64,000 nt of DNA, from NCBI GenBank assembly GCA_963678675.1, contig OY783198.1, positions 315,001-379,000 on the forward strand, given 5' to 3'. Positions 35,457-47,100 of the stretch are shown in pieces; positions within the stretch are counted from its first letter, which is position 1; every line of letters starts with the position of its first letter. A program made the position numbers and the translations under genes. The notes beneath the pieces are model-generated. The model searched no databases and had not been told where the DNA came from. It worked only from the letters and a program-made list of their open reading frames with translations. The stretch is from Xiphydria camelus. Taxonomy: Eukaryota > Arthropoda > Insecta > Hymenoptera > Xiphydriidae.

Positions 35457-37713
35457 TACCCACTGTGAAAATGTATATCGATGGACAGTTCGTGGGTGAG
35501 GATCCGAATTTTTGGAGCAGGCACTAAATTCGTCATTGCCAGACTCGAGAGTGATCTTTTTCTCATTCGCAGAATCGAAAACCACGGAATTCACGGACGT
35601 CCACAATCCCGCCACAAACGAGTTAATCTGCCGAGTCCCGAAGTGCACCCAGGATGAAATGGAGCAGGCGGTGGCGAATTCCAAGGCTGCCTTCGAAAAG
35701 TGGAGGGCTACCAGCGTCCTGACCAGGCAAAGCCTGCTGCTGAAGTTCCAGGCGCTCGTTCGGGAGCACTCGGTTCGTCCTTTCGCGGGGCAAAGTGTGC
35801 CCATGTGCCGGCAACGCGTCTCGCCCTCTTCCGTTACTTTTTAGTAAAATTACCTTCTTTTCGTCTCGGTAGAAAGAGCTCGCCCAGAATTTGGTCTCCG
35901 AGAACGGCAAGACCACTATCGACGCGGAGGGTGACGTGCTTCGCGGTCTCCGTAAGCATACGAGTCAACGCGACGAACGCTGAGTCCCGCCGAAAAAATT
36001 TGAGAAGAATTAATCAACGAATTTTTCTGCCCCTTCTCAGAGGTCGTCGACGCCAGCACAGCGACGCCGATGCTACAGATGGGCGAGACGACGCCGAACA
36101 TCGCCACCGATATGGACATCATCTCCTGGAAAGTTCCACTGGGCGTCGTCGCGGCCATTTGTCCCTTCAACTTTCCCGCGATGATACCTCTCTGGTCCTT
36201 CCCGCCGGCAGCCGCTTGCGGGAACGCGACGGTGGTGAAGCCCTCCGAGAGGGTTCCGGGAGCCACGATGATCCTGGCGAACCTCTTCACCAAGGCCGGG
36301 GCACCGCCGGGTCTTCTCAATGTGATTCACGGGCAGCACCGGACCGTGGACTTCATCTGCGAGCATCCCGACATCAAGGCTGTCTCTTTTGTGGGCTCCG
36401 ACCAAGCCGTAAGTAGCGTAATCCGTACTGATCATCGGTAGGTACTGTGTGCGTTTGTTTGGTCGAATGAAACTTTCGACATTCGAGTCGTGCTTCATTT
36501 TGAATACCAAGCGGAAAAGGGACCGAGTCCAGGGATCGAATTCCGACTCGAGAGCGATAGGTAAATCAGTGAAATGGAAATATAGTATGTATACTTATAG
36601 AGTATAGTTGTGTGATTCACGGAGAAAGCGCGCATTCCTCTTCTCGTACTCGTGGATAATAATCGAATAACGACGAGTCCTCGTTATCAGGGTCGATACA
36701 TCTACAGGCAAGCGAGTGCCCACGGGAAGCGAGTCCAGTGCAATCTGGGCGCGAAGAATCACTGCACAGTCATGCCGGACGCCAACAAAAACAAGACCCT
36801 GTCTCAGATTGCCGGCGCGGCTTTCGGCGCCGCCGGTCAGAGGTGCATGGCTCTTTCCGTTGCCATTTTCGTGGGAAGATCCAAAGAGTGGGTCGCCGAT
36901 CTAGCCGAGGCGGCTAAACGGCTCAAGGTCAACGCGGGACACGTTCCCGGAACCGACGTGGGACCGTTGATCTCGCCGCAGTCCAAGAAGAGGGTATGCG
37001 AATTGGTGGAATCCTGCGTCAAGGATGGGGCTCGGCTGGTGCTCGATGGCAGGGGCATCGTCGTGCCCGGTTTCGAGAATGGAAACTTCGTCGGTCCCAC
37101 TATTCTTCAAGACGTCAAAGTAATCGTGGTTCCGTTTCCGTGAAAATATTTAAGTATATTGATCAATCACGGGGATTTGGTAGTCTTTCAGAGTCTACTT
37201 CGCGCGAATCCTACATTTATTCGCGATAATTCCAACGAAGGCTGATATTCATTTTTCGTTATTCCAGCAAACTATGCACGGTTACAAGACCGAGATTTTC
37301 GGCCCGGTCCTGCAGTGCATAAACGTCGACACCATGGACGAGGCCTTGAACATCATCAACGCGAACCCCTACGGAAATGGTACCGCGATCTTCACGACGA
37401 ATGGCGCCACCGCGAGATCTTTCGCGAACAGGGTCGAGGCCGGTCAAATTGGCATCAACGTACCGATTCCGGTGCCCTTGCCGATGTTCAGTTTCACCGG
37501 GAACAAGGCGTCTTTTTTGGGGGACACGAATTTCTACGGAAAATCCGTGAGTATCGGCAGATTTTTATCGGAGGAAAGAGATGGCCAACTAATTTCCGAA
37601 CGTAATCGCAGGCAGTCAATTTCTACACGCAAACGAAGACCGTGACTCAATTGTGGAGAGCTACGGACGCCACCGATATCGCCTCTTCCACGGCTATGCC
37701 CACCATGCGGTAG
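34578..37713 (+). CDS. ALDH6A1: Methylmalonate-semialdehyde dehydrogenase (acylating), mitochondrial
   Basis: CoA-dependent oxidation of methylmalonate semialdehyde to propionyl-CoA (and malonate semialdehyde to acetyl-CoA) in valine and pyrimidine catabolism, mitochondrial matrix. Exons: 34578-34610, 35399-35495, 35573-35772, 35873-35951, 36041-36408, 36691-37119, 37268-37546, 37612-37713; all introns GT-AG and phases agree, giving 528 residues (human ALDH6A1 535). Exon 1 ([11 protein letters not shown], donor AAG-GTATGG) is inferred from phase and its transit-peptide character. Exon 2 continues the presequence with 11 Ser, then [10 protein letters not shown], where the enzyme core begins. 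Family motifs: [16 protein letters not shown] segment (here [17 protein letters not shown]), KPSERVPGA, and [11 protein letters not shown] with catalytic Cys at residue 311 (codon 36844-36846). The C-terminal motif [14 protein letters not shown] is present and the protein ends PTMR. No frame breaks; a functional single-copy gene is likely. Confidence 0.95.
35423..35455 (+). repeat. (AGC)11 coding microsatellite in the MMSDH presequence
   Basis: Eleven perfect AGC triplets just after the exon 2 acceptor (AG 35397-35398) and RCY encode poly-Ser immediately before [10 protein letters not shown]. The vertebrate orthologue also has a Ser-rich presequence end at this place, so the reading frame is well supported over the overlapping poly-Gln frame. 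Confidence 0.9.
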
Positions 37714-38015
37714 ATCCGTCACATTCCAGAATCACATCCGTATATTTCTTTTATATACGAAGAAGATGACCACACCCCGTAATCCTTGGTCCTTGGGAAT
37801 GAGTAAAAGAAGCAGCCGACTGTACCAAAAAACTGACAATTATTGTTCCTCGCTCTGATAAGTATTTTCCGGCGACAAGACTAGGCTCTCGATGAGTGCC
37901 CTCCCTCTGCGACACTCGATTGTCTTGTAAAATCGTCTTCCACTATTGTCATGTGATCGACATCCTTGCGATACGGAAATCGTATTTTTTTAACATTTCT
38001 TATTTTGTATCGTAA

Positions 38016-38021
38016 AATAAA
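38016..38021 (+). terminator. Poly(A) signal of MMSDH
   Basis: AATAAA 303 bases after the MMSDH stop codon, the first on this strand, followed by a T/G-rich stretch. A 3' UTR of about 320-340 bases is implied. Confidence 0.65.
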
Positions 38022-38041
38022 GATATACTTGTAAGGGATTG

Positions 38042-38869
38042 TTGAACAATTCACGTGGTGTCGATGACTACATCCTGATTGCACCGAATAATCATTTCGT
38101 ATTATTATTCGTTATCTCGTTTCCTCATTATTCGCCCCCACGTCTAATGTGTACCCTTCAATCGTTCAAAGCAACGCTAATCTTTGTGGAAGCTCGACGC
38201 GCAAGCGTGTTCGATTCCACCCCCGTCTGGACGCATCTGCGCGTTCTCCTGCGGAATTTTTTTCGCAGGCGAGGTTCGGCCTGTCCCGGATAATCACGTA
38301 CTCCCCGACAGCCGCTTGCTCTTAAGAAATTGGAAAACGAGTAGAAAAAATCATCGGCACGAATACATATCGTAAGTACGCGAATAGCCAGCCAGTCGTC
38401 TTCACCGCGGGAGGCCCCCCCCCCCCCCCCCTCCTCCTCCCAAACAATTCTCGGAACCCTCGGTGTCCCCCGGCGCGGGGTTGGATTCCTCCTGGACCAC
38501 GCGAGACGAAGTCCTATTTGTTTTGCTCTCTTTGAGAAAAAATCAATCTGTCAACCGAGCGTCATTTGGAGCGGCATGTTCGAGTGTGACGAAGGTGGAA
38601 CAGTGCGAGTGTAGAGGGAAAATCGATAGGTTTGATTATTTTTCTTTCGGGGGAGAAAAAGTCGAAATTTGATCGCCGGGCTGTGGATTGTGCGACGAAT
38701 AACGACGTCCGATTATCCTCGGATGGAGAACGCGTTGAGCGATACGTCCATTTGGATGTTATTACGGATTTGTATTATACGATCGAGTCCTTTAAAAAAT
38801 GTATCGAGAAATCTCGGCTTTGTAATTTCCATCCGTTTCTCAATATCGTCCCTTCAACCAGGTTAGAAA
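38042..38869 (+). other. Spacer and probable 5' UTR/intron of the membrane-protein gene
   Basis: No protein-coding exon seen. It contains a C17 run and a possible splice donor (CGTAAGTACG near 38369-38378). An acceptor AG at 38860-38861 lies nine bases before the downstream ATG, so at least one 5' UTR exon probably lies here or upstream. Confidence 0.4.
38415..38431. repeat. Poly-C run
   Basis: About 17 consecutive C, followed by CTCCTCCTCC; a possible i-motif or G-quadruplex tract on the opposite strand. Confidence 0.9.
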
Positions 38870-40622
38870 ATGTACAAAACAGTTCGAAAGGGCGATGCCA
38901 GCCTCCAGTACACAATCCTACCGCAAACGGATCAGTTCACCCCGACTGGTTTCTCGCAGACGGCGAGCAAGCCACGATCGAAGGTCGTCAAGTACACGAT
39001 AGGAACGGTGATGATCCTCGTGATATTCTCTTGCATCGCGACGCCCTTCCTCATAAATCAGAACGACCACAATCTCTTCGCCGGCACCGTTCTGGCAATG
39101 AGCAGGGTTGAGCATCGCGTCTTCAACTATTCGACGAAGAGCGGTGGCTCCTCGACGGAGACTTTCGTCGGTGTGGACGAGGAAAGGATCAGGAGCAAGG
39201 CTTCTGCGCAGTCGAAAATCGAGGTGGACAGGGAAGAAACCTCGACGATGATTCCGATTGTCCTGGAGGACGACCACGATCACACGGTAACCACGACGAC
39301 GACGACGACGACGATGACGACCACGGGTAAGTCCAACGTCACGATAGAAACGATATATCGATGGAACCCCATATAAGCACGGTCTTAAATATTTATTTTG
39401 CACTCGTGTGTAGACGACAATAAACAAACATTTACTCTCACCAGAATCTTCCTCGCCGTCCTCGAGACCAACCGAAACGGACTGGATCCAGCCTTCGACG
39501 CAATCGGAACCATCCTTCACGACGACCCGAACCACGACGGCGGAACCGTCGACGTCAGCGAGAGCTTCCACTTTCAGATCCTTCGCCACGACGACCTCGT
39601 CGACGACGAAGGCCGCGTCGAACTCCTCGAGAAAATTACCGAGAGTCACTCTGAAGCTGAGGGAGAACGAGACGATCCCGCAGATGTACATGAAGGCGGG
39701 CATCGCGTCCTACAAAAAGGGCAACATCACCACCAGTGTCCTGGCTCACGGTTTGAGCCTCGAAGGGTTGATTTTCAAGACTCCCGAAGGCACGATAAAA
39801 CCTTGGCCGCAAAAGTGGCCCTTCAATGATCCTTCCTCGTACTTTCAGTGGAAGGTAATTATGATTTTCATTTGCGTGAAATACTCATCATCATTGTGAT
39901 TACCCGGATATATTTAAGAAATATTCTATATATTCACATCAAAATATCTATACAGATGCGGGCAAATTCGAACACTTTTAAAGGTTAATTCGGCTTTTAC
40001 CTGCTCGCTTATATCGGAAGCTTTCTCGCTCCGTGAAAGGTCGTAACAGGGTCACGTGAAATCGAGAACACAGGTAGAAATATTGATCGCATTGCACCAA
40101 GAGTTATGCAAAGCACACTCTCTTCGATCGATGGTGGGTGGGTAGGCCCCTTTCTGCCATTTGGGGATGTTTCAGTATTTTCAATATTGATCTCTCGGAC
40201 CCCTCCTTTAATTTACATACGTCATTTTTCCTCCTTCGCGAGAACACGCACTCAACGCCTCGAGAGCTCCTTCGACCCTGAAGGGGATCTCGAAGAGGAC
40301 TACAATAAGTGATCATTTTCGACGTGACCTAAAGTTTCCTTCGATCTTTTTGTTCCAGGGAATGAATCAGATACCAGTGATGATTTACCTCGTCCTGGCC
40401 GGTCTGGCGGCTATGGCGAGCATCAGCATCGTCCTCATGTATTACGTCCGGCGAAAGGCATCGCGACGTCAGCGGCAGAGCGTCGAAGAGCTCGGTCAAG
40501 CTGGTCAAGAGGAAGAGGAGGAGGAGGAGGAGGAGGAGGAAGAGGAGGAGGAGGAGGAGGAGGAGGAAGACAAGTCGACCCTGTTGGGTACGGAGTCTCA
40601 GGAGACCGAGGGAAAGGAGTAA
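38870..40622 (+). CDS. Unrecognised two-pass membrane protein, Ser/Thr-rich ectodomain, poly-Glu tail
   Basis: Three coding exons: 38870-39326, 39445-39854, 40359-40622, with GT-AG introns and consistent phases, giving 376 residues. The ATG has an in-frame TAG six bases upstream (38864) and follows an acceptor AG at 38860-38861. Visible parts: a short N-terminal tail rich in Lys/Arg before a hydrophobic helix (about 42-62, IGTVMILVIFSCIATPFLI); a large Ser/Thr/Pro-rich segment with Asp/His patches and N-glycosylation sequons (NYS, NSS, NET, NIT); a compact, less biased block with PWPQKWPFNDPSSYFQWK; a second helix (about 294-319, IPVMIYLVLAGLAAMASIS); then an Arg/Lys-rich stop-transfer segment and about 20 consecutive Glu near the C-terminus. 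This suggests both termini cytosolic and a mucin-like extracellular loop. I do not recognise the family and assign no function. The ordered blocks either side of the low-complexity segment argue for a real gene. Confidence 0.75.
40509..40568 (+). repeat. (GAG/GAA)20 coding repeat, poly-Glu
   Basis: Twenty consecutive Glu codons, mostly GAG, in the predicted cytosolic tail of the two-pass membrane protein, followed by DKSTLLG and the stop. Confidence 0.9.
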
Positions 40623-41325
40623 TCGCGATCGATTCTGCCGGCGTCGACGATCATCTCGCTTCTTCATTTCGAAACACCGAAACACGTGGAGCTTACGACT
40701 CGCCAACTTTGTACATCACGTCAGCTAGGATTAGGTCTTCCGTGCAACATGCAACGAGGGACGAGTCGAAAGTCGAAAAGCGAGGCAGAAATCACCTTTA
40801 AAAATTGCTGTTGAATTCGAAATTTTTGGACAACGACTCGAGCCTCCCGCCATACTTCGAAATACTCCCGAGTACCTCGAAACACCTCGAGTAGAGATGC
40901 TTCGCGGTCCCGAAGCGACAGACCTGAAGTAGCGAGTTCGCTGCGTTCAGAAGCAGAAGCAAAGAAGAAAGAAAATGAAACTAAATCGTGCGACGGTGAA
41001 GATTGCAGATGATAGTTAGATTCGGGCGATATATGCGATTAGATTTATTTTTCTTTCGAGATATTCATTGACTGAAGAACACCCCTGGAAAAAATACAGT
41101 CCAATCGCATCGTCAGCTGATCTCTGACCTGCCAGCTCTACCGTCATCGCAACAGTTCCGTATGCTCACTCTTTTTTATAATACATGTATACACGTATAT
41201 CACTCCGAGGACGACGGTGCTAAGGAGTTTTAGCGCTTTGCGTCTGAAGCGAGAGTGACTCGATTTTTCGACGATTTTCAAAAATCTTGCGGGATGGAAA
41301 AAGCGATGATCTTCTTTCTCTTTCT

Positions 41326-41351
41326 CTTCTTCTTCTTCTTCTTCTTCTTCT
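41326..41351. repeat. (CTT)n microsatellite
   Basis: About eight CTT units in noncoding DNA. Confidence 0.9.
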
Positions 41352-44165
41352 TTCCTCGTCAAAATTTGCGATTTCGAAATACACCCAGGAAAGTAAGGGA
41401 TAGAGAGAGGGGGGAGGGGTCGACGAGACAAAAAAGATGTTCTCAATGTTCCCCGGCCCTGCTCTTCAGAAAATTCGAAGCACCGCGACGTTACGGGCAC
41501 CATTAAGATAACATACATATAGTCCTTGTGACAAATCAAAGCTTACGATACTATAAGGAACGATGTTTACCGGAGATATTATGTAACGGCGATAATCCGT
41601 ATGACCCCCGCTGAAGCTTTTCGGTGGCAACCCGAAAAATCATCGGCAATAAGGGAAACAACATAATTGTTGCATTTTCAACGTTATTCGCGTACACATA
41701 ACGTCACCAGAAGGAAGGAGGAAAGCACGTACAATGTCGTAATATTATAAGTTATGCAGTCAAATCTCACGTATCCGCCGCTCGCGCTACGCCACAAAAG
41801 TCAACTTTACCGAGCCTAATTTTCCTTCGAAGACGAAGTCTTACCTGATGGAGCGCGTTCCTTTTCTTCCTATTTCAGATTCAATATTCGAGATTTTCCT
41901 GTATAATGAAAGTCGGGGCGGAAGGGAGAGAGAACGACATACACACACATACACACGCTGGCGCGCGCATATACATATATACAATGTGTATGCATTGATA
42001 CGTGCGTGCACTTGTGAGAAAGAGGGACGGGCTTATCACATGTCTTCAGAAGTGGTGGTAAGAAAAAGAGACAGTAGGAAATATGAATTTCTAGTCATCG
42101 TCTGCGTTCGGTTATTTTCACTTTTCGACTCGGTAAACGGCTCCGTTGTACGAGAAAAATTGCTGGGAATTCTTGCGACAATCGTTCTCGATGGATTTAC
42201 TCGAGACACACATTTTACGAAAGGAATTCTTTTTTCGAATTCTGAACACGCAGATGGATTCTAGGTGATTTTCTAAATTTGTCTCAAGTAATTTTGGATA
42301 CGACGATCGAGATTTTAATTAAAGTTGGCGGTAATGGGAGGTCTACTCGACCGAGAAAGTCGAGCGCCGTTCAAAAATTGTTACGTAAGAATTCACGAAT
42401 CGTTGTTCGCGTACACCAATGTGTGTATCGAGAAAATAAATACCGAACATTTTTAGAATAGCGTATTTTCAGGCGAAGGTCGAGATCAATAACGGAATAC
42501 TCGGCGAACCGCTTTTCGTTTCCAAAGTCAAAGGTCGAATGGAGCCGCGCCGAGACGATCCACGAAGGATCGGTGACACGAGATATCAGAGCAGATTATT
42601 CCGTACAAAAATAATGTTCGATCCGTTTTCCTAAGAGAAACCAAAGAGTTGAAAATAAACGCGCGCGGTAGCCGGAGATAAAGGACGGTTATAGTTTCTA
42701 TTTTGAATATCGTATTTTTTTAACTTAATTAATTTTTGACTTCTACGTATAATTAAATGGTATCGAGTTGTTGTACATATGCATAACCTTAGCCAGGTTC
42801 GCGTGACGGAGAATAACTCGATTGATTCGATTTGCATTGAAGCGTTTTTTATATAGGTGACCGGAAACCAGTTCCGAAAAATTGATTGCCCACGATGGGA
42901 CTCGATTGACGATAATGGATTGATCTCGAAGCAGCGGTGCATTCATGAAAAAAAATCCCCATTGATAATGGCTGATAAAAACTGATACGATTAACCGAAA
43001 GCTGCTGAGGAATAATAATAATAATAATATATCAGTGATTAAAATGGAAAACTGTGTATTCGCAAAAACGTAAGTCACTCTTCGGGAGAGAGAAAGATCT
43101 AAATAACTTTCTTTCGGTTGTCTCAAACTTCCAAATTGACGCATATTTACGGAAAAAGTCGAAAAACGTTAAAAAATATAACGATTCTGCATTTTAGCTA
43201 TTGATATTCGTGTTTACGCCATTCTTGGTCACTCCTATCAGTATTCGGAATGTATCCGTAATCTTGAACGGGAATTACAACAATTTTTGACAGCGCTGCA
43301 ACATACAATAAATGGGCATCCCCAAAAGACAAACGAGCGAATCTCTGTTACACGTCCCGTTTACATTGGTTAGCTTTAGGTAGACGAAACAATTCCATGT
43401 ATATAATTAGCATTGTACGTCGTGATAAATTACATAATACAGTTAACGACCGTGGTGTTTATTATTGAGAATTTGATTGTTAATTGAAGTTGGAAATAAT
43501 AATAGCTCACATGCCCCTAGTTAGGGCCTATATGAATGTATAAAATAAATAAAGTGTTGGGGGAAATAAGTGTCGCGCATATGTATGCTACATATAATTA
43601 CGGAGCGAAGACTTTCTCACGCCGTAGAACGCTTGACTCGTTTTCGAATAAGAAGGGTGCGATCTTTCAGGCGCCGTTCTCCATGCGCGTTACTTTCTCT
43701 CTGGTCCAGAGTCCACTGGACTCTGAACGCTCGCCAGTATTCAGTAGCGCGAGTAGGTACTACGGTCCGTTATACGTCTGCCGTCTTACTAGGAACTGTA
43801 CGGCGGTGAACATGCGACGGGCCGCGTACCTACTGCCTGCTTCTACTGCTGACTTCGGCTGCTGACTTCGGTATCACGGGGAACAGTAAGACGGCGGACG
43901 TATGTAGGTACTAGTCGCTATAAAGCTGCGGTTGCTATCATGTGAAAAATCTACACGGAAAGTGTGTCGACGAGCGTGTCGCGCGTGTCCGATAAATAGA
44001 TTGCCAATCTATCCAAGTGATATCCGAAAATTGTCCATCTTTGAACCTTTCCCCGGCATTCTACGGTATTTGCTCTCCCGACTCACGAGACTTTGGTGCC
44101 ACTACCTATCCGTCGTTGTCTTATCACTCGATATACGACAGTTCGCTCTTCGGCTAACAGATGAC

Positions 44166-44192
44166 GGCACGGCACGGCACGGCACGGCACGG
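44166..44192. repeat. (GGCAC)n tandem repeat
   Basis: Five perfect GGCAC pentamers followed by a partial unit. Confidence 0.9.
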
Positions 44193-47100
44193 AGCACGCG
44201 CACGCGTTACACTCACACGCGCTCACATTCGTCTCTATTTCCGTAGAGGTCGAACGCATGTGTCGGGGCATTTACTATACGAGACTTTAGTACGGTTTGG
44301 GCTTTAGCCGAACGCTCTGGCCTGCCTTGTCTCCGCTGAAAGATAGCAGTAAGTACTCTCCTTGAAATTAACCAATTTTTCTATATGAACCGAGACTCGA
44401 CGATCGCTCCGAATCGAATAGAAATTCATTCTCCACGGTTTCGTGAAAAAGGAAAAAAAGTCCTTTCAAATTTCAACTTCAAGATAAGTGGCGCGTGCTA
44501 CGTTTGGTATTGTGCAATTGCAGCGATCGAAGCTGCAATTTCGTACGTTTGTGATTTTCTCCTTCTGTGTAGGAATATTTTTTTTTTCAACAAGGAAAAA
44601 TTACATTCGAGTTGAAAGGATAGTCGAGAATTCGGAGTGGACAGAAATTATATAATAATTGTGTAATTAACGAGGAGTCGCTAATTATTTATATACATAT
44701 ACGTCTCCCGCGATACGTGTGTGAATGTTGGGACGTTACGAAAGCGATCGAGAGTACGTCAAGAGTACCCGTGTACGTTTTGAGAGCGACTCGTCACCGC
44801 GGGGTGCGATAATAGTGAGATCCTCGCGCGCCACGCGATACGATCTAACGAATTTATCTCGCTCTTCTCTGTAGTCTTTATAATGTATAAGAAAAAAAAA
44901 CTGAATTGGTCGTCGGAACACCAGCATGAGGCTTCGTCGTGCGATGTGATACGCGCTCAACGAATGCGCCGGTATACGCGTTGATCAGCCGTCTCGCGGT
45001 CCGATAAGTCATTGCGAGAAGGTAAACAACACGGGAAAGTGTGTACAAAGAGTGCGTCAATTGAAATGGTAATTCGCTTATCCAGAGCTGGTGCAAAGTA
45101 CGACCGGTGCCGATATACTTCCGCCACCATTTTTTCCGTCCTGCCGCGCACGCGGCTCCGTAAGATTTTCCGAACTTGGAACCCTCCCAGAACTTCTCAC
45201 ATATACATATGTACACTCTCTCTCTCTCGTTGGACACACGCGCGGTCACGTACCCTTTGTTCGTTAGATAATTGTATTTTTAATCCCTTGACGTGTCTCC
45301 ATTGATTTCTTCTATGGAATTCTGTAAAATATGAAAAACGTCACGAGAGGAGATTGGAGCGCTAAACGAAAGGCCAATCCTCTTCTTTGCCCTCTGCCAT
45401 TGAGAGTCGCCGATCGTGTCCTTGAAAATTTTCAGAGCGCAACTCACCCTCGCCATTTTAAGGGCGACCCGAATCAGCTGTTCCGACCGGGCGACGGCGC
45501 GGGCGATTGTCCCCGCCGCGCCGGTTCACGAGGATCGATACCCGCCGTGGCGTTTGCGTACGCGGACAGTGCGTTCGTGTACTTTGCTCTCTTACGGGCT
45601 ACGTGCTGCGAAACGCGCTGACGTAGACGCAGAAGCCAGACACCACTGGCGGGAAGCCAGAGACTTCGTTTTCGCGGTAATTAATTGCAATCCGAAGGGA
45701 CGCGAATTAGAATTGCCCGCGTCATAGCGAAAAGCACGTGCGATCGTACGGGTTGACGTCTACCCACTCTCTGGAGCCACGGAGAGGGTGGAGCGTTTTA
45801 TTTCGTAACGCGAAGTAGCGTCGAGATTCGCGGAGAGCGAGAGAGAAAATACAGCCAAGAGAGAGAGAAAAATTGTACTCAATTGTCGGAGATTCCTGTA
45901 ATTTCGAGTTGAAATCATTTGGAGAAAAGTACCAATTCAGGGGTGTGGCACATCCCCGTCGAACGATTCGCGAACTACAGGACTCGGCTGCTGATGTAGG
46001 ACATTTCTGTGGGGCAATCGAGCGAAGGATAGCAATTTCGAGCATAGGAAAAACGAGTGTGGGTCGAGGTAACTGGAGTCTCTTTCTTTCTAGTCGGAGG
46101 TCTTTTTTAACGATCGATCTCTCGTTGAGCAGTCGATGCTAAGACCTCTCGCGCGCGTCGAACCCTTCACACGTCGTGCCACTCCTGGATGCATCCCGCG
46201 TTTGACGATGATCACTCATCTTCGACATACTTTCCTTGGTAAATTTAATTTTCAAATTGATCACGGCACTGTATTCGATATTAGACGCGCGGTCGCTTGG
46301 ATGAACGTAGCTATCAACGTCGATCAATTTTCACGATAAACAATATCGCGTAAACGAGAAAATTCGATTTTCCGACGGCTCTCCACATTTCCATAATTTG
46401 AAATGCGTTTTCCTTCGACACGTTCTCAAGTGCGTCACCGTTCAGCAGGGTCGGAAATTAAAATTTCAAAGTTTGTGTCAAGCCGGTTTGCGACACCTAT
46501 TCAAACGCGCGCCTCCAAAAGATTTATGTTGCGCTTTCCTCCCGCTATTTTCTTTATCCCGTAAATTTCGTTGCCCTAAAATCCATCGAGATTCCGACGC
46601 TTCCGAAAGAAGAGAAGATTCGTTCGTCAGAGCGTAAGCGAGAGAGAAAGCAACTATTTGTCGTAGAAATGATGCGCTCTCTTCGGGGTCATCAGTTCGG
46701 GTGATTAGACGGTAAGAACCGTTATCGCGTCACAGTACCACAGTTCACTTATGTAAGACGTGGTTATTTTCAACCGAATATTTAGTCTCCGGACAGATTG
46801 CGAGGTACGTCGATGAGTGGCGAGATATAAGGAGACATCTCTATTTGTACCGCGCGTTCGCCATATACCGAAACCATTAACTTACGATAAAATCTTATCG
46901 AACGTGACGGGGCCTTATCGGACGCGTATACGAATGCGTAACGAGCGCTTCAAATGTCCTGTTAAAGTACGTTTAGAGCTGTTTTTAATGGCCTTGTTAA
47001 AAAAAAATAAAATAATTTGATTTTTATAATGGTCCGTAACTACCTACTTAAGAATACATCGTACGTTGCGCGTTACTCTCCCCTTGCCCTCCTCATATCT

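Noticed and set aside
35415..35497. Poly-Gln protein start at an ATG before the CAG array
   Set aside because: The Q frame reaches a stop soon after the array and does not lead into MMSDH. The Ser frame continues directly into [10 protein letters not shown], conserved in MMSDH.
35700..36416. 238-codon + frame across MMSDH exons
   Set aside because: Out-of-frame reading of conserved MMSDH exons and the introns between them.
37608..37616. NAGNAG-type alternative acceptor for the last MMSDH exon
   Set aside because: The two AGs are four bases apart, so the second would shift the frame and destroy the conserved C-terminus.
38918..39703. 261-codon minus-strand frame opposite the membrane-protein gene
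   Set aside because: It is the antisense shadow of the Ser/Thr-rich exons and spans the intron at 39327-39444. The + strand exons have proper splice sites and a recognisable membrane topology.
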